Positions 60,099-64,000 of a stretch of DNA of 64,000 bases are shown here, in pieces. The notes beneath the pieces were generated by a model. The model was given only the letters and a program-made list of their open reading frames with translations. It did not search any database and had not been told where the DNA came from. Made by a program: the position numbers and the translations under genes. Position 1 is the first letter of the stretch, and every line of letters begins with the position of its first letter. This DNA comes from Streptomyces parvus (GTDB lineage Bacteria > Actinomycetota > Actinomycetes > Streptomycetales > Streptomycetaceae): contig NZ_BMRY01000010.1 in NCBI RefSeq assembly GCF_014648875.1, forward strand, positions 62,001 to 126,000, read 5' to 3'.

Positions 60099-61384
60099 CT
60101 TCCCTCACGCCACCGGTCGAGCAGGTGACCGCCGAGCGGGCCGCCCCCGACTGGGATTCCCTGACCGCCGCGCACGGCAGTCCTCTGTACGTCTACGAAC
60201 TCGCCCGTGTACGCCAGGCGTTCGGGGAGCTCGCCGATGCGCTGCCCGCCGGATCGGGCGTCCTGTATTCACTGAAGGCGAATCCGCACCCCGCGCTGGT
60301 CGCGGAACTCGCGCGGCTGAACTGCGGTGCCGAGGTGTCCTCGCGCTCCGAGCTGGCTGCTGCACTCGCCGCGGGGATGAGCCCCGACGACGTCGTGTAC
60401 ACGGGGCCGGGGCGTTCCCGGGCGCAGACCGAGACCGCGATCAGGGCCGGCGCCCGGCTGTTCTCGGTGGACTCCGCCGCCCAGCTCGCCGTCGTACGTG
60501 AGTCGGCCTCCCGCCTCGACTGCCCCGTCGACGTTCTGCTGCGGGTCAACCCCGAGCAGGGCGCCCTGGAGCCGGGGCTCGCCATGACCGGGGTGCCCTC
60601 CCAGTTCGGCATCGACGCTGAGCAGTTGTTGGCTCGCCCGGAGGAGTTCACCTCGACGGACGGCTGTGCGATCGCCGGTCTGCACTTCTACCTCGGCAGC
60701 AACGTTCCCACGGCCGCGGCGCTGGCCCGGCAGTTCACCGACTCGCTCGAACTCTCGGCCCGGATCTGCCGGGTGCTGGGGCTGCGCCCCCGTCTCCTGG
60801 ACCTGGGCGGAGGCTTCCCCCGTGCGTACGCCAAGGAGGACGAGGACCTCGATCTGTCAGGCATCGGCCCGGCGGTCCAGGAGGCGTTCGACCTGCACCA
60901 CCCGGCCGGGCCCGGGCGGCCCCGCCTGCTCTTCGAGTCGGGCCGGTACCTGGTGGGCGCCGCCGGGTGGCTGGTCGCGGAGGTGCTGGACGTCAAGGAG
61001 TCCAAGGGGAAGCGGTTCGCGGTCCTCGACTCCGGCATCAACCATCTGGGGGGCATGACGGGACTGGGGCGGATTCCCCGCGTGCAGCCGGAATTCCACG
61101 CAAGCCGGCCACCGGGCTCTGCCGGCTCCCTCGCCACCGGCGGCCTCCCGCGCATCGACGTGGTCGGGCCGCTGTGCACCCCCCTCGACTTCTGGTGCCG
61201 CGGCAAACAGGCCGAACTGGCTGTCGGGGACCACGTGGTGGTGCCGAACGTCGGCGCCTACGGGCTCACCGCGAGCCTCTTCGCCTTCCTCGGCCACGAC
61301 TGCCCCACCGAGCTCGTCCTTGATCACGGGGCCGTCGTCGACTCCTCGGTCCTCCGCTACGAACGCGGTCCGCTCGACGCGTAG
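60095..61384 (+). CDS. PLP fold-III decarboxylase (LysA/BtrK-like)
   Basis: 429 residues from ATG 60095 (ATGA overlap). The PLP Lys61 is in VLYSLKANPHPALV. GLHFYLGSN, LLDLGGGFPRAY, LLFESGRYLVG and the Cys motif GPLCTPLDFW complete the diaminopimelate/ornithine decarboxylase pattern. BtrK of butirosin is of this type and decarboxylates a glutamyl group on its carrier protein. With the BtrH-like and carrier genes in the same operon, decarboxylation of a carrier-bound amino acid is the most likely job. Free lysine or ornithine decarboxylation remains possible. Confidence 0.85.
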   Translation: MTSLTPPVEQVTAERAAPDWDSLTAAHGSPLYVYELARVRQAFGELADALPAGSGVLYSLKANPHPALVAELARLNCGAEVSSRSELAAALAAGMSPDDVVYTGPGRSRAQTETAIRAGARLFSVDSAAQLAVVRESASRLDCPVDVLLRVNPEQGALEPGLAMTGVPSQFGIDAEQLLARPEEFTSTDGCAIAGLHFYLGSNVPTAAALARQFTDSLELSARICRVLGLRPRLLDLGGGFPRAYAKEDEDLDLSGIGPAVQEAFDLHHPAGPGRPRLLFESGRYLVGAAGWLVAEVLDVKESKGKRFAVLDSGINHLGGMTGLGRIPRVQPEFHASRPPGSAGSLATGGLPRIDVVGPLCTPLDFWCRGKQAELAVGDHVVVPNVGAYGLTASLFAFLGHDCPTELVLDHGAVVDSSVLRYERGPLDA

Positions 61385-61399
61385 GAGGGGACCTCGGTA

Positions 61400-62413
61400 T
61401 CAGCGAGCCGCGCCGAGCAGCAGCCCCGAGGCCTCGAAGGCCTCGGCGGTGGCGGGGTCGTCGAGGGCCCCCACCTCCCTGAAGTAACGTACGGCGGAGC
61501 CGGCGGAGCGTGCCGCCTCATCGACGACACGGCGGCGCGGCAGACTCTCCGCCAGCACCTGCGCCACCTCGTCGGGAGCCAGACCGGTCGCGCTCAGCGC
61601 CGTGCCGATCGCCCGGTAGTCGGGTTCCAGGAAGGCCAGGATGACCTGCGGCAGAAGCGGGCCCACGGCGCGTCGCTCCCGGGCGGGCAGGGCCGGCCAG
61701 AACGCGTGCAGCACCTGCCGGAAGTACGCGTGGTGACGCCCCTCGTCCTCGGCATGGTCGCGCACCAGCTCCCGCACGGTCTTCGGCAGCCGCGCGTCGT
61801 GCGGGATGTCGGCGAGGATCGAGGAGATCAGGGTCTCGCTCACGACGCTGAACATCAGTGCTTCGAGGCCGCGTACGGCGGGATCGAGAGACGCCCGCAC
61901 CGCGTCCAGCCGTTCGACGAACGAGGGCAGTTCGGGCAGCCGCACCGCGATGCCGGACGACCGCTCGACCTGACGGACCAGATCGTAGGAGAACTGGGCG
62001 TGCCACGCCTCGTCGGTGTAGATCTTGAACGCGTCGGCCCGCATCGCTTCGGGCAGGTCGAGCCCCGCCCTGTTCCGGCTGATCTTGGCGACCACCGGGA
62101 TGACGGCCAGCTCCTCCAGCTCGGTCGTGAAGTGGAGGTACTGGTACAGGCTGTGGGTCAGCACCTCCCGCACGGTGTCCGGCCCGCGCCCGGCGACCAG
62201 CTCGTGCAGGGCCACCGGGGCGAGCTCGGGCGGGAAGGGGATCGCCAACTCGTCCCTGTCGCCCGAGAGCCGACGAGCAGGACGCTGACGCACGCTGGCC
62301 CGCGCGTCCCACTTGCCGAAACGGCTGATGTAGTCGACCGCCGCGCGGTGGCCGGCCTCGGCGACGATGATCTCGGCACGGGCGGTGTCCAGGTGCGACG
62401 GGCCCGGTCTCAC
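61400..62413 (-). CDS. AurF-like diiron oxygenase
   Basis: 337 residues from GTG 62413 (GTGA overlap with the PqqD-like stop). An all-helical protein with iron ligands at Glu98-101 (TTELEEL), Glu135 and His138 (TDEAWHAQ), Glu193 (VVSETLI), and His220, Glu224, His227 (DHAEDEGRHHAYF). The spacing closely parallels the seven ligands of AurF. AurF relatives oxidise amines to hydroxylamines, nitroso or nitro groups. An N-oxygenation step in this pathway is therefore inferred. Convergent with the decarboxylase gene, 15 bp apart. Confidence 0.82.
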   Translation of the reverse strand: MRPGPSHLDTARAEIIVAEAGHRAAVDYISRFGKWDARASVRQRPARRLSGDRDELAIPFPPELAPVALHELVAGRGPDTVREVLTHSLYQYLHFTTELEELAVIPVVAKISRNRAGLDLPEAMRADAFKIYTDEAWHAQFSYDLVRQVERSSGIAVRLPELPSFVERLDAVRASLDPAVRGLEALMFSVVSETLISSILADIPHDARLPKTVRELVRDHAEDEGRHHAYFRQVLHAFWPALPARERRAVGPLLPQVILAFLEPDYRAIGTALSATGLAPDEVAQVLAESLPRRRVVDEAARSAGSAVRYFREVGALDDPATAEAFEASGLLLGAAR

Positions 62414-62694
62414 ACGAACTCCACCATCGCGTGGGGGACCAGCGCCTCGGCGACATCGGTGACGTCGACCAGCGCCTCGTCGAAGTCGATACCGTACGTG
62501 TCCACGAGCCGCTGGGCGACATCCGACAGGGTGCGCCGGCCGTCGAACTCCCGGACGATGAAAGCGGCCGAGTCCGAGAGTTCCACGAGGGACTCCCCGT
62601 ACATCAGAAGAAGTTTGTCCTTCGTCCGTCTGATCCGCAGGTCCATCGGCATTCGGGCAATGGCATCGCCCGACGGACGCGTGTTCTCATCCAT
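62410..62694 (-). CDS. PqqD-like small protein
   Basis: 94 residues from ATG 62694; a TTG two codons earlier is possible, and neither has a clear ribosome-binding site. The core RRTKDKLLLMYGESLVELSD, SAAFIVREFDGRRTLSDVAQ and LVDTYGIDFDEALVDV is the winged-helix PqqD pattern, used in RiPP pathways to bind leader peptides. No peptide precursor is visible here. It is co-translated with the diiron oxygenase, so it may present a carrier- or peptide-bound substrate to it. Confidence 0.75.
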   Translation of the reverse strand: MDENTRPSGDAIARMPMDLRIRRTKDKLLLMYGESLVELSDSAAFIVREFDGRRTLSDVAQRLVDTYGIDFDEALVDVTDVAEALVPHAMVEFV

Positions 62695-62700
62695 ATTCAA

Positions 62701-63489
62701 TCAGAGCACCACTTCGAACGAGATGCTCCGGCAGACCTGGACGACTTCCTCCACCCAGCGGGCCGGGCTTTCCGGGTCGAAATCACGCATGGTCTCAAGG
62801 GCCCAGTACTGCTCGAATGTCAGCACTTCCTGCTCGACTTCGCGGAAACGCCGGGCCCGCCACTTCCAGCTGCGGCCCACTTCGCCGTTGTAGGCGAGGA
62901 GCGCGTCCACGGAGTGGCCGAACGCCATCTTCGCGGACAGCACGGAGCTCTCCAGATCGCTCGCCTTGAGCTGCCCCACCGCGTCCTCGAGGTAGGCGTC
63001 GGCGAGGTTCAGCTGCGCCGACGTGGCCAGGGAGCGCAGTGCGGAGGAAGCGACCTCCTCACGGCGGGCGAGCAGCCATTCCTCTCCGGCGAGCGGCACC
63101 GCGTAGGGCAGACGCTCCAGGAAGTTGAGCTCGTGCTGCATCGGCGACGTCATCAGGTCGGCCGCCTTCGGGTTGCTGTCGAAGGAGGCCCAGGAGACCT
63201 TTCTGACCAGCTGCTCGACCTGACCCTCGGACCAGTACTCGATGTCCCAGCGCACCTTGTTGACGTGCGTGATGCCGATCGGCACGGAGTTGGGCTCCAG
63301 GGCGACGGGTGCCGACGCCTCGCCGTCCCCGGTCCAGGGTTCCGGCGTGATCACGTAGATGTCCAGGTCGCTGGTCTCGTTGCCCCAACCGCGCGCGATC
63401 GAGCCGGACACGTACACGGCCCGGTGCTCGCCGGGCAGCAGCCCGCGCCTCTCCAGTTCGCTCAAGCAGTTTTCGAACTCTGCGGTCAT
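62701..63489 (-). CDS. Nucleotidyltransferase-like protein, paralogue 3 (intact motif)
   Basis: 262 residues from ATG 63489 (GGAGG, 5-bp spacing). AVYVSGSIARGWGNETSDLD carries the complete GS-x-ARG-x(6)-S-D-x-D nucleotidyltransferase signature (Asp41, Asp43). The helical C-terminal half contains AKMAFGHSVDALLAYNGEVG and QYWALETMRDFD, shared with paralogues 1 and 2. It is the one member of the trio likely to be catalytic. It may nucleotidylate an intermediate or the product. It is first in the minus-strand unit with the PqqD-like and diiron genes. Confidence 0.75.
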   Translation of the reverse strand: MTAEFENCLSELERRGLLPGEHRAVYVSGSIARGWGNETSDLDIYVITPEPWTGDGEASAPVALEPNSVPIGITHVNKVRWDIEYWSEGQVEQLVRKVSWASFDSNPKAADLMTSPMQHELNFLERLPYAVPLAGEEWLLARREEVASSALRSLATSAQLNLADAYLEDAVGQLKASDLESSVLSAKMAFGHSVDALLAYNGEVGRSWKWRARRFREVEQEVLTFEQYWALETMRDFDPESPARWVEEVVQVCRSISFEVVL

Positions 63490-63580
63490 CGCTACCTCCA
63501 CCGGGTGCTGATTGCACGTGCCCGGCTCCGACGCCCGGGTCGCACGAGGCTATGCACGCCGGGCGGCGGCCTGCTATGCA

Positions 63581-63643
63581 TTCGGCGTGAGCCGAATCGC
63601 CCCAATTCCCCCTCTCGCGAAAGGGAAATCGGGGCGATTCGGC
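63581..63643. promoter_or_regulatory. Large imperfect hairpin with an alternative fold upstream of the ABC gene
   Basis: GCCGAATCGCCCC (63591-63603) pairs perfectly with GGGGCGATTCGGC (63631-63643), and the interior is also largely complementary, giving an arm of about 26 bases. TTCGGC at 63581-63586 can instead pair with GCCGAA at 63591-63596, so the two hairpins are mutually exclusive. It lies in the divergent region between paralogue 3 and the ABC ATPase. It may be an operator array or an RNA switch. Confidence 0.5.
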
Positions 63644-63695
63644 GAGGGGCGAAAGTGATGGCCCACGCGGTTCGGCGCCGTCTATGGTCATCGCC

Positions 63696-64000
63696 ATGAC
63701 AGACCTGGCGATCAAGGCCGAAGGGCTGCGGCGCACCTATCGTTCCCGCAACGGGTGGCTGAAGCCGTCCTGGCGGCATACGGAAGCGGTGCGCGGCATC
63801 AGCCTGGAGATTGAGCGTGGTGAACTCTTCGGACTGCTCGGCCCCAACGGCGCCGGCAAGACGACCACCATCAAGATGCTCACCACTCTACTGCTGCCCA
63901 CATCGGGATCTGCCCGGGTCGCGGGGTTCGACGTGGTCCAGGACACCCGTGAGGTCCGCAAAAGGGTCGGTTACGTCTTCGGCGGCGACCGAGGACTGTA
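63696..64000 (+). CDS. ABC transporter ATP-binding protein, DrrA-like (5' part only)
   Basis: ATG 63696. The first 101 residues are visible: an N-terminal strand region, then an insert-bearing RSRNGWLKPSWRHTEAVRG, Walker A LLGPNGAGKTTTIKML at about 47-62, and a Q-loop-like VGYVFGGDRGL where the window ends. The R-T-Y-R-S-R-x-G-W-L-K insert is typical of daunorubicin-resistance-type ATPases and their viologen-exporter relatives. It may export the product of the adjacent cluster. The permease genes are expected downstream, outside the window. Confidence 0.85.
   Translation, partial: MTDLAIKAEGLRRTYRSRNGWLKPSWRHTEAVRGISLEIERGELFGLLGPNGAGKTTTIKMLTTLLLPTSGSARVAGFDVVQDTREVRKRVGYVFGGDRGL

Larger units (their letters stand above)
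42422..63489. other. Candidate biosynthetic gene cluster with carrier proteins and nucleotidyltransferase-like paralogues
   Basis: Contains two free-standing carrier proteins, two ANL adenylating enzymes, a fused TPP-dependent E1, an acyl-CoA-dehydrogenase-like flavoprotein, a PLP aminotransferase, a PLP fold-III decarboxylase, a BtrH-like protein, a FAD oxidase, a cupin, an AurF-like diiron oxygenase with a PqqD-like partner, two kinase-like proteins, two acyl/phosphate-transfer candidates for resistance (GNAT, APH) and four nucleotidyltransferase-like proteins. There is no condensation domain, ketosynthase, YcaO, radical SAM enzyme or precursor peptide. Boundaries are inferred from content: the DUF4291 gene on the left, and the ABC ATPase on the right may still belong. 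The product was not recognised. Confidence 0.7.

Noticed and set aside
55438..62694. RiPP cluster interpretation (PqqD-like, BtrH-like and PF14907-like proteins)
   Set aside because: No precursor peptide, YcaO, LanB/C, lasso cyclase or radical SAM gene is visible, while adenylation and carrier proteins are.

Overview
The window is high-GC actinobacterial DNA, most likely Streptomyces or a close relative. The evidence is dense GC-rich coding sequence, frequent GTG/TTG starts, 4-bp ATGA/GTGA overlaps between genes, a sortase-E type LAXTG surface protein, and family content typical of that genus. No regular CRISPR array or rRNA was seen.

Region 1 (1-6.5 kb) is ordinary chromosome: the start of ettA, a thioester-domain (TQXA) cell-wall protein, an SSB paralogue, two overlapping dynamin-like GTPase genes and tRNA-Arg(UCU).

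Region 2 (6.5-24.5 kb) is an 18.0-kb genomic island integrated in the 3' half of that tRNA gene, bounded by a perfect 45-bp direct repeat (6495-6539 and 24504-24548). It carries a tyrosine integrase next to the tRNA and almost nothing else but defence genes: an AIPR-family protein with an Mrr-like nuclease motif, a minus-strand series rloA-rloB-hsdM-hsdS-(decayed DNA)-hsdR-metallopeptidase (type I restriction-modification plus RloAB), and gene remnants. No replication, transfer or excisionase gene was recognised, so it looks like a compact, probably non-self-mobile defence island.

Region 3 (24.6-42.3 kb) is chromosome again: a two-component system with an ABC exporter, a peptidoglycan amidase, an FG-GAP protein, two GNATs, a vWA lipoprotein, an unusual alpha/beta-hydrolase-ABC ATPase fusion with its permease, a PAP2 phosphatase, a second two-component system whose kinase has an extra extracytoplasmic domain, and a DUF4291 protein. 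Between the first kinase and its regulator lies a chain of tiny ORFs, each overlapping the next by ATGA. A perfect 12-4-12 palindrome precedes the ABC genes.

Region 4 (42.4-63.5 kb) reads as a biosynthetic gene cluster of unrecognised product. One minus-strand chain (52.0 to 45.8 kb) encodes a fused alpha/beta TPP-dependent E1, an acyl carrier protein, an acyl-CoA-dehydrogenase-like flavoprotein, a GNAT, an APH-like kinase and an alpha/beta hydrolase, with GTGA overlaps at nearly every junction. A plus-strand series (52.4 to 61.4 kb) encodes a nucleotidyltransferase-like protein, a thymidylate-kinase-like protein, a FAD amine/amino-acid oxidase, a BtrH-like protein, an adenylation enzyme, a carrier protein, a cupin, a second ANL enzyme and a BtrK-like PLP decarboxylase. 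An AurF-like diiron oxygenase and a PqqD-like protein follow on the minus strand. Three paralogues of a nucleotidyltransferase-like family, two with damaged catalytic motifs, and a PF14907-type nucleotidyltransferase are spread through the cluster. The likely logic is loading of small acids or amino acids on free-standing carrier proteins, tailoring there (oxidation, decarboxylation, N-oxygenation) and transfer to an acceptor. The window ends inside an ABC-transporter ATPase that may be the exporter. No pathway regulator is visible, but several inverted or direct repeats look like operators.
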